A program made the position numbers and the translations under genes. From Funneliformis mosseae (Eukaryota; Glomeromycota; Glomeromycetes; Glomerales; Glomeraceae): 27,995 bases of DNA. The notes under the pieces are model-generated. The model made no database searches. It saw nothing but the letters and a program-made list of their open reading frames with translations, and was not told the DNA's origin. Location of the stretch: positions 1 to 27,995 of the forward strand of contig CAJVPP010000665.1 in NCBI GenBank assembly GCA_910592005.1. The letters are read 5' to 3'. This document shows positions 1 through 10,535 of this stretch, piece by piece (the stretch's first letter is position 1; every line of letters starts with the position of its first letter).

Positions 1-904
1 GTTTTTATGAATAAAATAAAAAAAAAATTTTCCAAATTCACTTATTAATTTTTTTTATAATTAAAAAATTAAAATTAATCATAAATTTAAAAGTTGCGAT
101 AACTTTTTTTTTGGTCCAATACTTTTGACCAGGGAGTGTACATGATTTTATCATAAGGAAGAAGCTCCTCCAAATAAAATTTTTAATTAAATATTTTGAT
201 TTTTTCATAGTTATAAAGGTTAGGTTATTATTTAATTAGCAGAATCGATGACTTTCTCTTTGATTGTGTATTATTGCTATAGTTTCCTTCTAGAAAAACT
301 ACAATAGATTATAAAAATTACATAATTAATTAATAAAATAAAACTTTCAAACATTTGTGACAATCAAACGTAAAAGCTCTTATTAAATAAAGCCACGCCC
401 TTATTCTAGTTTGCATTATCGGTGTCAGGATTTTTATAATAACCTAAACTCGAGCAAATTTTTTTTAAAAATAATTTTTTTTGAGATGTTTTTGTACTAA
501 ATAACATAATTTTTACCGAATTTATAACGTGTTACGTGGGGCAAATTACGCCAAATTTTTAAGAATACGTTTCGATAATATATAAAATAATATTTGATAT
601 AAAAAATTTGATAAAAAAACATGACATGTCACGTTATTCCTTGACTTAATATTTAACTATCTGACTCACCTATGTTCACGATTGAAATTTACAAATTCAA
701 TATTCTGTTTACAATATTCTCACATATGTGTAATTTATATCACTCAGACATTTCGAGATCATTATGAAAATTCTCATTTTAACGATTTTAATACCTGCTA
801 TCGGCATTATAAATGTCGTATTTGCTGTTCATCAAATGGTGAGATTCACCTCAATCATTGTGTTTAAATTTTGTTCTGAATAGTCTTGGGACATCAAACC
901 GGTA
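1..904. other. AT-rich stretch, no assignable gene
   Basis: Long A/T runs and no convincing coding signal. A 61-codon plus-strand frame at 682-867 has a Cys/His-rich end (HYKCRICCSSNGEIHLNHC). It could be a remnant of the region upstream of the Helitron gene, but nothing identifies it. The region just before 905 probably holds the lost N-terminal part of that element. Confidence 0.5.
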
Positions 905-3900
905 GAATATTTTAAGTATTTGTTGTGGTATAAAGACAGAAGGTTCGAAAGACTTTCAGGTGGAGGTATTTTGCTTTGGACTCTACAATGAGATGGAGGG
1001 CATTACAAGAAGGAAAGGTTTACATTAGTCAGCACTTAAGTGATGTTGCAAATATCCAGGAAATGATTAGCAATGGAGACAATCAAATAGCAGACTGGAT
1101 AATGAGATATGGGGAAGGGTTACATGGTTTGAGACAGTTTTGAATGGTTAGACATTACAAGTTATCAGATATAGTCAAGCAGATGGGCCATCAAGGACTG
1201 ATAATTTTTACCTTTTGTATGACCAATTTTTACTGGCCTGAACTTCATCAATTAATGCCAGATGACATAGAAGATTTTGATTTTGCAAAGCATTGTATGA
1301 GGAACATTGTAGATAATTCACATGTTGCCTCTTGGTTCTTTGATAAATGTTTCAAAACATTCTTCTATAATGTATTAGTACCTCAATGGAACCTGAAAGA
1401 TTGGTGGTTCTGATATAAGTGGCAGCATTAGAGAAGCATATATGTGCACAGTATAAGAAAGGTACAGAACACATCTGTAATTGATTGGAAGCAATTAAAA
1501 GAAAATAAAGAAGAAATGAATAATATAATATGATATATAGATTGTCAATTTGGAAATCAACGCAGCTATACCAGAACAATACCTATGCTACAATTATGAT
1601 AATGAAATAGATGATAGTTCACAGGATTATATTGAACTAATCAATAAACTACTGTGACACATATGTTGTAACCCTTCATATTGTCTTAAAGTCAACAGAA
1701 GAACACATTAACAAAAGTGCAAATTTAGATATCTTATAGATCATAGCAATAGTATATTCATACGCAATGATAATAATGGGCAGTCTGAGCTCATTATAAT
1801 GAGAATTGATCCAATTCTTAATCCACATAGCTAATTCCAATTGCAGGGTTAGCATTCTAATATTGACCTAAAGCCAGTTTTTAGCATTTACATAGCCTTA
1901 CATTATATTTCTAATTATACCAACACAACAAAATCTCAGTCAATGGCTTTTATAGAGATATTTAGTCAGATCTTTAACGACAGCAATTCTGAAAAGGCTT
2001 TACTTATATTGATCCAAAAACTTATTCTCAATAGTATTTCAGAATAAGATATCTCAGCTTAAAAAACTTGTCATCTACTTCTTAGTATTTTTCTTTATAA
2101 TTTAACTTATACCTTAGTTTTATTAAATTTTAAAGATGAAGCTGCTAAATGAATTCATAGCACAGGTAATAGAGATAATGAAGAAGGGTTTACCAATATC
2201 AGAAATGCAGGTTGTATAGCAAAATCAGCTATTAATAAATACTAAAATCGACCTGAAAAGCTTGAAGAATTTTATTGTTTAAATTTTATTTAACACATAA
2301 AAATGTTGGTAGAAAATGAAAAATATGCAAAAAAGAAAACATTATATATATATAAACATGACCATTACTTCTTCATAATAATAATCAGTGAAAGATATTC
2401 TGCTAAGTAAAGGTCATTCTTTATATTAAGCATTAAAGCCTTGAATAACTGAACAAAAATAATAATATTGCTTGATTAACACTTTATAGCCAATATGTTG
2501 ATATTATCAATAATAATTTAACAGATATGCTTGGTCAGCTTAAAAATAAAGAAGATGAATTAAATGATGATAAAAGTTAAGAAAAGATTGAAGATAAAGA
2601 GGAGGAGGAATTTCAGTTTGATTAGAAATAACTTGTCAAAATAAGATCAAATATGAGAATATTATTTTTATCTAATCTAGGATCTCAAGATATAGATTAG
2701 AATCACAATTAGATTAATAATATTATTCTAATATTTACATAATAAGTGTTAGCAATTTCATGTAGCAAGCTTCAAGTAATAACAGAAATTATTACTGATT
2801 TTATTAATTCACAGACACTAAATAAGAATTAAAAAAGTTTTTGAGCATATAGAATTACACTATAATAAAATCCTAAATGATATTCAAGTAGAAGCATTAA
2901 GAATCATAATAATAGGAACTGCAGATATCAGAAAGTCTTACCTCATCAAGGCAATTTGAGCAAAACTTACGCAATAGTAGATAGTGAATCTAAATATTCA
3001 GCATTTATGATTGCACCTACAGGAGACACAACCTTTAATATCAATAGTACAATAATCTATTTGACATTTTTCATACTAATAAACAATAAAAATAATTATA
3101 ATCTAGATAGTAAATGACTGAAACAACTGCAAGAAAGATTACAAAATATAACTTATCTCATTATCGATGAAAAAAGCATAGTTAGGCATTGAATAATTAG
3201 TTTAATTAACATGAAGTGAAGGTAAGCATTTTCAGAAAGTAAGAACAAACCTTTTAGAGTTTAGTCTACGATAATGCTTAGTGATTTCAAGCAGCTTCTA
3301 CCAGTGCTTGATCTTTTAATGTATGCTAACTGTATGTTATATGATCCTATTTCTAATAATGGCATTGCATCATACAAACAATTTAAAGAAGCATATAAAT
3401 TTGATATAGTTTAAAAGCAATCAGGTGACTCTGAAGAACAGCAGAACTTTAAAGACTTACTTTTAAGAATAAGAGAGGATAAATGCAGTTTTGATGATTA
3501 GAAAAAGCTCAGCATAAAATTTGAAAAAAAATTCGACAAATCAAACAGGATCAGTTTTCAGATTCTATCTTTATTCTTATAAAGTGAAATTATGTTGATA
3601 AAGTAAATATAAAGATGCTTAACTAATTGAACAGACCAATAGCAAAGATTATAGTGATACGTAGTAAAGGAAGTGAGGCAAAAAAAGCTGACTCCAATAT
3701 GACAAAAAGACTTGAGACTTAACTGTTACTAGCAAAAGAGACTTACGTAATGCTTATAGCAAATTTATAGATTAAAGTTAATTTAGTTAATAGTTTAATG
3801 AGAACATTATAAGACATTCTATTTGAGAAATAGGGATTACCTTCAGTTCTTACAGCAGTTTTCATCAAGTTCAATCATTACAAAAGACCCACTATCACAA

Positions 3901-4260
3901 CAATTGAGAAGTTAACGTTATTCTGATTATACTTATTAAATGTATCTGAGAAGCTAAATTTGAAATGGCTTATTCTCAGCTTCAAATTCCAATATATCTC
4001 ATGTGAGCAATAACAATCTATAAAAGTTAGAAACTCACTTTAAAAAGAACTAAAATAGATCTCAAAAGATGAGAGAAATTGCAGCAGGTGTTTCATTTGT
4101 CAGATTATTAAGAGTCCATTCTCTTAGAGATATTTTCTTTAAGCAGTTTACCTTTAACAGCTTCAATGAATCAAGACTTGCAAAAGACTTTAAGAAAAGA
4201 CAAAGAAGAGCATTTACTTTCTTTAATACCTTCAAGAATAGGATTAATATAATAGTGTAA
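905..4260 (+). pseudogene. Dead Helitron RepHel (Rep nuclease plus Pif1-type helicase)
   Basis: An intact RepHel protein nicks and unwinds DNA for rolling-circle transposition of a Helitron. Segments in shifting frames follow the family order. The N-terminal Rep-like part starts near YKDRRF and FALDSTMRWRALQEGKVYIS (about 920-1040). An open piece at 1144-1413 reads WPELHQLMPDD, ASWFFDKCF and WNLKDWW. A Rep H-x-H region lies near 1441-1449, and a Rep tyrosine motif YISNY is at 1904-1918. Helicase motifs follow: a Walker A relic GTADIRKS (2915-2938), APTG (about 3013), a Walker B LIIDE (about 3157-3171), DFKQLLPVLDLLMYAN (about 3283-3330), QSGDSEEQ (about 3418-3440), and the C-terminal REIAAGVSFVRLLRV (about 4072-4116). 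Dozens of stops and several frameshifts rule out function. The length of about 3.4 kb is somewhat short for the family, so the N-terminus is probably lost. No 5'-TC or 3'-CTRR terminus was located. Identification comes from motif order recalled from the family, not from a search. Confidence 0.9.
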
Positions 4261-4997
4261 AAGAAAAAAATAAATCATATTAAAAGAGTTTTTTTGCACA
4301 TTTAATAATAATAGATTTAGTGGTAAATTTTAGCGCATACAATAAGAAGATTATTTTTTTGAAATATAATAACTAAAAAGAACACATAAATTAAAAAGTA
4401 TAATTTTTTTTTTAAAAAAGTACAAAATTTGTTTATTATTTTTATTTTTTTATTTTTTTTCAATTTATAATAAGTACATGTATGTCATATTTCTATTTTT
4501 GTCAATTACAAGATATGTTGTGAAATAGTAGGAACTAATCATTTAGCATCTACTCACAGGTTGAACGGCAGACATTAGAACACTTTGCATAGACATATAT
4601 AATTCTTCACTTCATTTTGGATTAACAAATATTAAAGTAAAATAATAAATCTTTACTTTTACTTGTTGTTGTATAGCAGCTTCATTAAATGCCAATAGTT
4701 GGTTATGCTATTGCAACAAAAGTTGCAAGTTCGTAAAATCATTTAAGGGAATGTTAAATTTGAAAGATTTTTATTTTTGGAGGATTTCTTATTAGGCATA
4801 GCAAAGATTATTAAAAAAAACAAATTTAATGTAGATTGGTAAAGAACATGCTCTATTGATTTTGTCATTGATTGTGATACTTAAACATAATAATATTATC
4901 AGAGTATCTCATTGTCATATAAAAAATATAGAACTACAGAAATTTTCTTTTGATTATATAATGAATTAGTACATAATTAAAGTTTGAGCTATATATA
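4261..4997. other. AT-rich spacer between Helitron relic and TIR element
   Basis: Homopolymer-rich sequence with no open frame of note. The 3' end of the Helitron should lie here, but no hairpin followed by a CTRR terminus could be recognised. Confidence 0.45.
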
Positions 4998-5053
4998 GTT
5001 GCAGGGCAAAACCTTAAACTCATTTTGGAAAAGTCAAAACATTTCAAAATTTA

Positions 5054-5138
5054 TTTCGACAGTTTTGATGGGTTTTGATGAGTTTCGACAGTTTTGATGG
5101 ATTTTGATGGGTTTCGATAGTTTTCGACGAGTTTCAAC
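5054..5138. repeat. 29-bp tandem repeat, GTTTCGACAGTTTTGATGG type
   Basis: The word TTTCGACAG or TTTCGATAG starts at 5054, 5083 and 5112, exactly 29 bp apart. A shortened unit starts at 5132. It forms the left subterminal block of the surrounding TIR element. Related words appear in inverted orientation near the right end, as expected for transposase-binding arrays; that role is an inference. Confidence 0.8.
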
Positions 5139-5357
5139 CAACTTTGCAAATTTGACGGTTTTAACAGATTTATTGTACCACAATGTAAAATAAACGATTT
5201 TATTGCTTTTTATTTTAAAGTAGATCAAAATTTCCAAAATTATGCATTATTTATCAAGTTGTTTTAAATTTGGAAGCGCTGGTACTCATTAAAGAATTAA
5301 AAAAATTACCTTATGAAGAAGATGATAATAGAGGCTGGAACCGGGGGTTTATTTTTT

Positions 5358-5390
5358 CAGTTTTAAAAATCGGATCCGGATTTAAAACTG
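5358..5390. repeat. Palindromic hairpin inside the TIR element
   Basis: CAGTTTTAAA (5358-5367) pairs with TTTAAAACTG (5381-5390). Between them lies the perfect palindrome CGGATCCG (5371-5378). The motif resembles the ACCGG/TTTTAAA repeats near 19558-19690. Confidence 0.7.
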
Positions 5391-5920
5391 AATATCTAAT
5401 CTTTGGCAGATCAAATAAATTTTTTAAACATATCATATACCCAGCTTTAGGCTAATTTTGTATCCGAAACTGGATATATCTAGGTTTAAATCCGAATGTT
5501 GAATCTGATTCTAACTCTAGATGATGATTTTTCAAATGAAAGTTTAAAAGATGTACATAAGTACTGTCATGAGTTTTAATGAAGAAAATATGGGAGATAA
5601 ATGATGTAATTGAATTTGATGAAAAATAAATTAATTCAATTTCAATGTGATTATTTTTTCTTATATAAATATATGATATTATAAAAGTGATCTTTGCTAT
5701 ATACGATTTTCTCGTCTTGTAAAACAAAAAATAATAAATTTTTAAATTCAACAATAGTATTTTAATATCAAAAGTTTTCGATGGACTTTGCAATCCGTCG
5801 AAACATTTGTCACCGTCGAAACTTTTGCAATTTTGCCTTTAATAAAAATATTTGGCAAAACATTTCAACGGGTTTCGATTTTGACGCCTGTCGAAACCTC
5901 TGGGTTTTGCCTGGCAACCT

Positions 5921-6569
5921 TAGAACTATATTAAAAGTTTCGATTTTAATAAATCGTAATCAGTTAGATTAGCTTTAATAGTTTTATAATTGTTCGAAAA
6001 TAAACAACTAAAAAGAAATAAATGATCAATGAATCTTAAAACAGTTCCTTTTACAAACTTCTGAGAAATAAATGGTTTTTAGTTGAGTCTAATAATACAT
6101 GAAAATAAACATTAATTTATTTTTTCAAATATTCAAAGCAATTTAAAAAAGTACATTTTCTTAGTTAAATTAGACATATAATGTTTATTATATTGAATAA
6201 AAATTAAACAAATACGGATTTAAGGAGGTAAATTTCTTGTTCTCCATTTATTGCGAAAGGAAAAATATTCATAAAATTCATCAGTAGATTTATAATCCTT
6301 CCTTATTTTCGTAAATATCTAAATGCGTAATTTCATAAATTAAACTATATATTAAATGTTAAGCTTTCACTTTCATTACTTTGATTTGATTTAATTTCCT
6401 TAATAAAACATATGATCTTAAAGTAAAATAATATTCTATTGTAAAATCAATTAATGCAATCGTAGCAAAAATTTCCATATATTCGCTTATTTAAAGAACT
6501 AAATGAAGTTTATCATGCAGACACCTCCACAAAGAAAATATGAACATAAAAGAAAGGTTATGTAGAAGG
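5921..6569. other. Intergenic, 3' flank of the LRR gene
   Basis: AT-rich sequence without a coding frame. It would carry the 3' untranslated region of the minus-strand LRR gene that ends at 6570. No confident polyadenylation site can be assigned in so AT-rich a background. Confidence 0.4.
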
Positions 6570-7808
6570 TTAAAGATTATTGATATATAGAGATTTTAAA
6601 GATTGGGGGATTATATATGTTAAGGAATCGGGTAAATTTGGTAAGCTAATTATTGAAGTATCTGTACAGTCAAGAGTTGCTAAGGAGTTGGGCAAAGTTG
6701 GTAGGATAGTTATTTGAGTATTAGAGCAATTAAGATCGATTAAGGAGTTGGGTAAAGTTGGTATGATAGTTATTTGAGTTTTAGAGCAATGTAATACCTT
6801 TAAGGAGTTGGGTAAAGTTGGTAGGATAGTTATTAGAGTATTAGAGCAATCAAGATAAAATAAGGAGTTGGGCAAAGTTGGTAGGATAGTTATTGGAGTT
6901 TTATCGCAATAAAGTTTAGTTAAGGAGTTGGTCAAAGTTGGTAGGATAGTTATTTGAGTATTAGAGCAATTAAGATCGATTAAGGAGTTGGGTAAAGTTG
7001 GTAGGATAGTCATTTGAGTATTAGAGCAATTAAGATAAGTTAAGGAGTTGGATAAAGTTGGTAAGATAGTTATTGGAGTATAAGAACAAATAAGTACCCT
7101 TAAAGAGTTGGGTAAAGTTGGTAGGATAGTTATTTGAGTACCAGAGCAATCAAGATTCGTTAAGGAGTTGGGTAAAGTTGGTAGGATACTTATTTGAGTA
7201 TTAGAGCAATTTAGTAACGTTAAGGAATTGGGTAAAGTTGGTAGGATACTTATTTGAGTTTTATAGCAATATAGTACCGTTAAGGAGTTGGGTAAAGTTG
7301 GTAGGATACTTATTTGAGATTTATAGCAAGAAAGGACCGTTAAGGATTTGGGTAAAGTTGGTAGGATAGTTAATGGAGTATCATAGCAATAAAATTCAGT
7401 TAAGGAGTTGGGTAAAATTGGTAAGATAGTTATTTGAGTATTAGAGCAATTAAGTAATGTTAAGGAGTTGGGTAAAGTCGGTAGGATAGTTATTTTAGTG
7501 CTATTACAATTGAGTTCCGTTAAGGAATTGGGTAAAGTTGGTAGGATAGTTATTTTAGTCCTGTAACACCTGAGTACCGTTAAGGAGTTGGGTAAAGTTG
7601 GTAGGATTGTTATTTTATTTATTTTAAAATAAGTTCCGGAACAATCAAGTTCCGTTAAGGAATTAGGTAAGGTTGGTAAGCTGGTAATATTACAAGTGAG
7701 ATTTGCTAATTTTCGATATCTTTGCAATCCGCCTAAGGCATTTAATATGTCATCCTTATTTGTATCTGTAATAGTTAAACTAACAACATTATCATCATAA
7801 ATAATGAT
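6570..7808 (-). CDS. Leucine-rich repeat domain, 18 x 20 residues (bacterial type)
   Basis: The frame is open from 7808 to the TAA at 6570-6572. It encodes about 412 residues, nearly all of it a repeat of LPTLPNSL followed by a variable 12-residue part of the form TxLxCxxTxITI. Eighteen LPxLPxSL units are countable. The period is exactly 20 residues except for a 5-residue insertion after the first unit (FKINK). The short, proline-containing 20-residue LRR resembles the IpaH/YopM-like class; such domains normally bind proteins as a curved solenoid. Thr usually replaces the ladder Asn. There is no ATG before the array: the first Met lies deep inside it, and a shorter start at 7727 would need TTG. 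This suggests the domain is translated as the continuation of the coiled-coil ORF upstream. No signal peptide or membrane segment is seen. The ligand is unknown. Confidence 0.8.
   Translation of the reverse strand: MIIYDDNVVSLTITDTNKDDILNALGGLQRYRKLANLTCNITSLPTLPNSLTELDCSGTYFKINKITILPTLPNSLTVLRCYRTKITILPTLPNSLTELNCNSTKITILPTLPNSLTLLNCSNTQITILPILPNSLTEFYCYDTPLTILPTLPKSLTVLSCYKSQISILPTLPNSLTVLYCYKTQISILPTLPNSLTLLNCSNTQISILPTLPNSLTNLDCSGTQITILPTLPNSLRVLICSYTPITILPTLSNSLTYLNCSNTQMTILPTLPNSLIDLNCSNTQITILPTLTNSLTKLYCDKTPITILPTLPNSLFYLDCSNTLITILPTLPNSLKVLHCSKTQITIIPTLPNSLIDLNCSNTQITILPTLPNSLATLDCTDTSIISLPNLPDSLTYIIPQSLKSLYINNL
6601..7705 (-). repeat. 60-bp coding tandem repeat array
   Basis: Eighteen DNA copies of a 60-bp unit on the plus-strand core AAGGAGTTGGGTAAAGTTGG. 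The core is nearly invariant. The other third of each unit varies, matching the exposed LRR residues. A 15-bp insertion sits in the unit near 7620-7650. No stop or indel breaks the reading frame across more than 1 kb, so the array is either under selection or recently homogenised. Confidence 0.95.
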
Positions 7809-8092
7809 TCAAGGGTTCTGGTCCTTTTTTCTAATTCATGGTTGTCTTCTATAACCTTTTCTAAATTATTAATAGTTTCTTGTTTGATATTGGCTTCTTC
7901 TTCTCGCTCTTTAATCTTTTCTTCTAATTTATTAATAGTTTCTTGCTTGGTTTTGGTTTCTTCTTCTCGCTTTTTAAACTTTTCCTCCAAATTTTTAAAT
8001 TGTAAACGTAACCCTTCGTTACTTTGTTCTAATTCCTTAATTCTAATTTCCAAGTCTGTTAATGCTTTTTCTAAATTTCTTCTTAAAACCAT
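7775..8092 (-). CDS. Coiled-coil protein, probable N-terminus of the LRR gene
   Basis: A 105-codon frame with a real ATG at 8090-8092. It is almost wholly Glu/Lys/Leu-rich heptads, for example LEKALTDLEIRIKELEQ, and includes two near-copies of EExxxKQETINxLEExIKE (about residues 45-80). This predicts a long alpha-helical coiled coil for self-association. The last residues (LFMMIMLLV) look out of character and end at TAA 7775-7777. The downstream LRR frame opens at 7808, so the two frames overlap by 34 nt. I read the pair as one gene, coiled coil then LRR, split by a frameshift, an intron or a sequence error. Two separate proteins are less likely, because the LRR frame lacks an ATG. Confidence 0.7.
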   Translation of the reverse strand: MVLRRNLEKALTDLEIRIKELEQSNEGLRLQFKNLEEKFKKREEETKTKQETINKLEEKIKEREEEANIKQETINNLEKVIEDNHELEKRTRTLESLFMMIMLLV

Positions 8093-8178
8093 TATGTAAA
8101 TAAGAGTTTTTACAATTGTTCTAAGGATAATATTCTCTTTTTATGCAAGGACAGTTCAGCCCTCGGCTTAAATTTTTT

Positions 8179-8194
8179 CCATATTATAATATGG
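8179..8194. promoter_or_regulatory. 16-bp perfect palindrome upstream of the coiled-coil/LRR gene
   Basis: CCATATTATAATATGG is an exact inverted repeat 87 bp upstream of the ATG at 8092 on the minus strand. It contains a TATA-like core. It is longer than a CArG box, which is CC(A/T)6GG. A role as promoter element or dimer-binding site is an inference only; palindromes arise easily in AT-rich DNA. Confidence 0.25.
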
Positions 8195-8199
8195 CTTAA

Positions 8200-10535
8200 T
8201 GAATTTCCATAAATATGCTATTTAAAAAAGGATCTAATCCATTCTTGTAATGGATCGTTGATGAACATTTATTGATAATTAATCACGTAATACTATTTTA
8301 TCAAATTCAATTTTTTATAAATAGAATAATGATGTTGCAATCTGAAGTTTCCTTGATTTTACTGTTAGCGCTATTTAATTTCGATGTACAGACTTGTGGA
8401 TCAATCAAAGTTGTAGCAAAAAAATATATTTAATTTTTTATATGAAATTGTATGAATAAAGAATCCCAGAATTCATGATTTATCGTTACAAAATCATATA
8501 TGATCACCTATTTTCTTTTCTTTCATTTTATATTAGAGTATAAGAATCATTATTATTGGCTGTCAAGGAACAAGCTCTTTCCTATCTTCCTATTAATATT
8601 CTTTTTTTTTTTTTTCTTTTCAACTGGAACGTTATTTTTCTAAAGATTAAATAATAATAATTTATTTTTGAGTGTGAGCCCTATTTTCGTCACTTTAGGG
8701 TCTTTATATTTAAAAAGGAAACAAAAAAATTCAATATATGCAATTTCACTAGTAAATTTAATATGAAAAAGGAAACAACTCAATATCGCTGGCTAAATTA
8801 TTCAATTATTATCCATCTCTGTTTATATAATGTTCCCTGTGTCAAACAAAAAGCAAAACAGTAACTTGTTTTAGATAGCATTAGTAGATTGCAAATGTGA
8901 ATACAATGACAAAAGCGCATGAATGACTCTTTTTTAAAAGTGTTCTTGTGTTCGAGCCTTGGATTATTTGAGTGATCAACATCATGAAGCTTATACCACG
9001 TATAAATTGATAAAGTACTTTTATGTAGGTTTAGAATAATATTGTTCAGAAAACATTTATTTATATTAAAAAATTAAAATCCTTCACCTTTTTTTCAGTC
9101 TTATTTTTAAAAAAAAAAATAAGATAGCTCTTATATAAACCCAATATATGATAACGCCAGAAAATTAATGATTTTTTTTTTATTTTTTATTATTACGTTT
9201 GTGAAAGAATAAAAAAGTTTGTAGGAACTTTTAAAAAACGAAGTGCGTCTTTTAACGAAAAGTGTGTTTTTAAATTCCTTAGTATTTGTTTAATTGGCAG
9301 TATTATGCCGGGAGTGTGGCCTCCAAGCCGTGTGTGACAATCTACTAAATAGGATATTGAAGATTCGTATTATAATATTTGTAAAAACCGAGAAAACACC
9401 TGTATTGAGTTACCCCCTCTACCTTATCGAATACTAAATAAGTAAAAAAAAACCCAATATCAATAATCACGAATCAAGAATAGTATTCAATAACTTTACA
9501 TTGTGAAATTAAAAAATTTTCCACAAGCCTTCTGTAAAATTCTTATACCACGTAAAAATATACTAAGGCTCATTTAATAAAATTTGTTATCGCTTTTTTC
9601 CGAGAATTAAATTCAAAGAATGATTTATCTGTATGTCCTTTATAATTATTTAAGCATATCCTTAATTAACATTTTCCGGTTTGAATATTTTACATGAAAT
9701 AAATTAAACATATATTCAATACTCTGGATATGATAAAATATACGTATCGAAATAATTTTTTTTTACAAAACTAATTTTGTCTTTATGCCACAAACCTGAA
9801 CATTAACTATCGAATAGTAAACCATCTGATTCTTTCATATCCATTATTAAATATAAATTATTACATTAAATACCAATAAAGCTAGCTTTACTGAATATAT
9901 TGTACAAGCCATCTCTTTTTTCTCACTTTTCGCAAATAACATTAATTTTATCTCGAAAACTTGAATAACACATTCTATCAGAGTTACAATACACCAAAAG
10001 TTCTTCATAAATAAGATCAATCACATATAATCACATTTATCTTTCAATCATTTTCTTTGGAATTAATTTACTAACTTCTTTAACATTTTTTTAATTGACT
10101 TAAAATGTTTATCTTGATTTATACCAATTAGCAGTGATGTCAAATTACTTTATATGACGCTAAATGTTATGAGAATTTGTATCATTTAAAAAAATGTCAT
10201 TTTTAAGTGAACAATGTCATTACTATTAATAATTTATTTAGTAACGCATTATATAATTAACTTGTTAATCGAAAATCTAAAATATTTTTACAATCACGCA
10301 ATGTTTTTCCATTGTTTGTTTGTTAAATCTAAAGATTTATCGATCTCATTTTGTGCACTTTGTATCTTTACATTTTGATTCATTTTTTTTCAAATCATAT
10401 TTCATATTTTTAATATATGCAAGTTAGTATTTTGTAGAAATTAGAATGGGCAAAGAAAGCATAATTTTTGTTACATGGTTATTAAATAATATATAAATTT
10501 CTATAATACTAAAATCGGAACCTAAAAAATAAAGA
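8200..10535. other. Long gene-poor AT-rich stretch
   Basis: No frame longer than about 60 codons and no recognisable repeat pair. A slightly GC-richer patch at about 9296-9350 (GGCAGTATTATGCCGGGAG, then GTGTGGCCTCCAAGCCGTG) could be a short exon or RNA relic, but nothing supports a specific call. A T-arm-like word near 8950 was examined and dropped. Confidence 0.5.

Larger units (their letters stand above)
4998..5920. mobile_element. Non-autonomous TIR element (MITE-like, about 0.92 kb)
   Basis: The left end reads GTTGCAGGGCAAAACC (about 4999-5013). The reverse complement of the right end reads GTTGCCAGGCAAAACC (about 5903-5918). These are imperfect terminal inverted repeats. Both subterminal zones are rich in GTTTCGAC/GTCGAAAC words, on the left at 5054-5135 and on the right at 5795-5898. 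The interior has no transposase-like frame; short frames in it look incidental. The CAGGG-type end recalls hAT elements, but no 8-bp target duplication is visible, so the superfamily is open. Confidence 0.55.

Noticed and set aside
1352..1579. 75-codon minus-strand frame
   Set aside because: Antisense to the Helitron Rep relic, which explains the region better.
905..4260. Alternative genetic code in which TAA/TAG encode Gln
   Set aside because: Several stops fall at Gln positions, but others fall at Trp and Arg positions, TGA stops occur too, and frameshifts are present, so decay explains the pattern better.
5452..5793. 113-codon minus-strand frame
   Set aside because: Lies inside the non-autonomous TIR element, is Ile/Phe/Tyr-rich as expected for AT-rich noise, and shows no motif.
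7842..8099. 85-codon plus-strand frame
   Set aside because: Antisense shadow of the coiled-coil ORF; its Ser/Leu repeats mirror the Glu/Lys heptads.
8925..8975. tRNA-like T-arm word GTGTTCGAGCC
   Set aside because: No matching T-stem, no anticodon arm and no acceptor pairing could be laid out around it.
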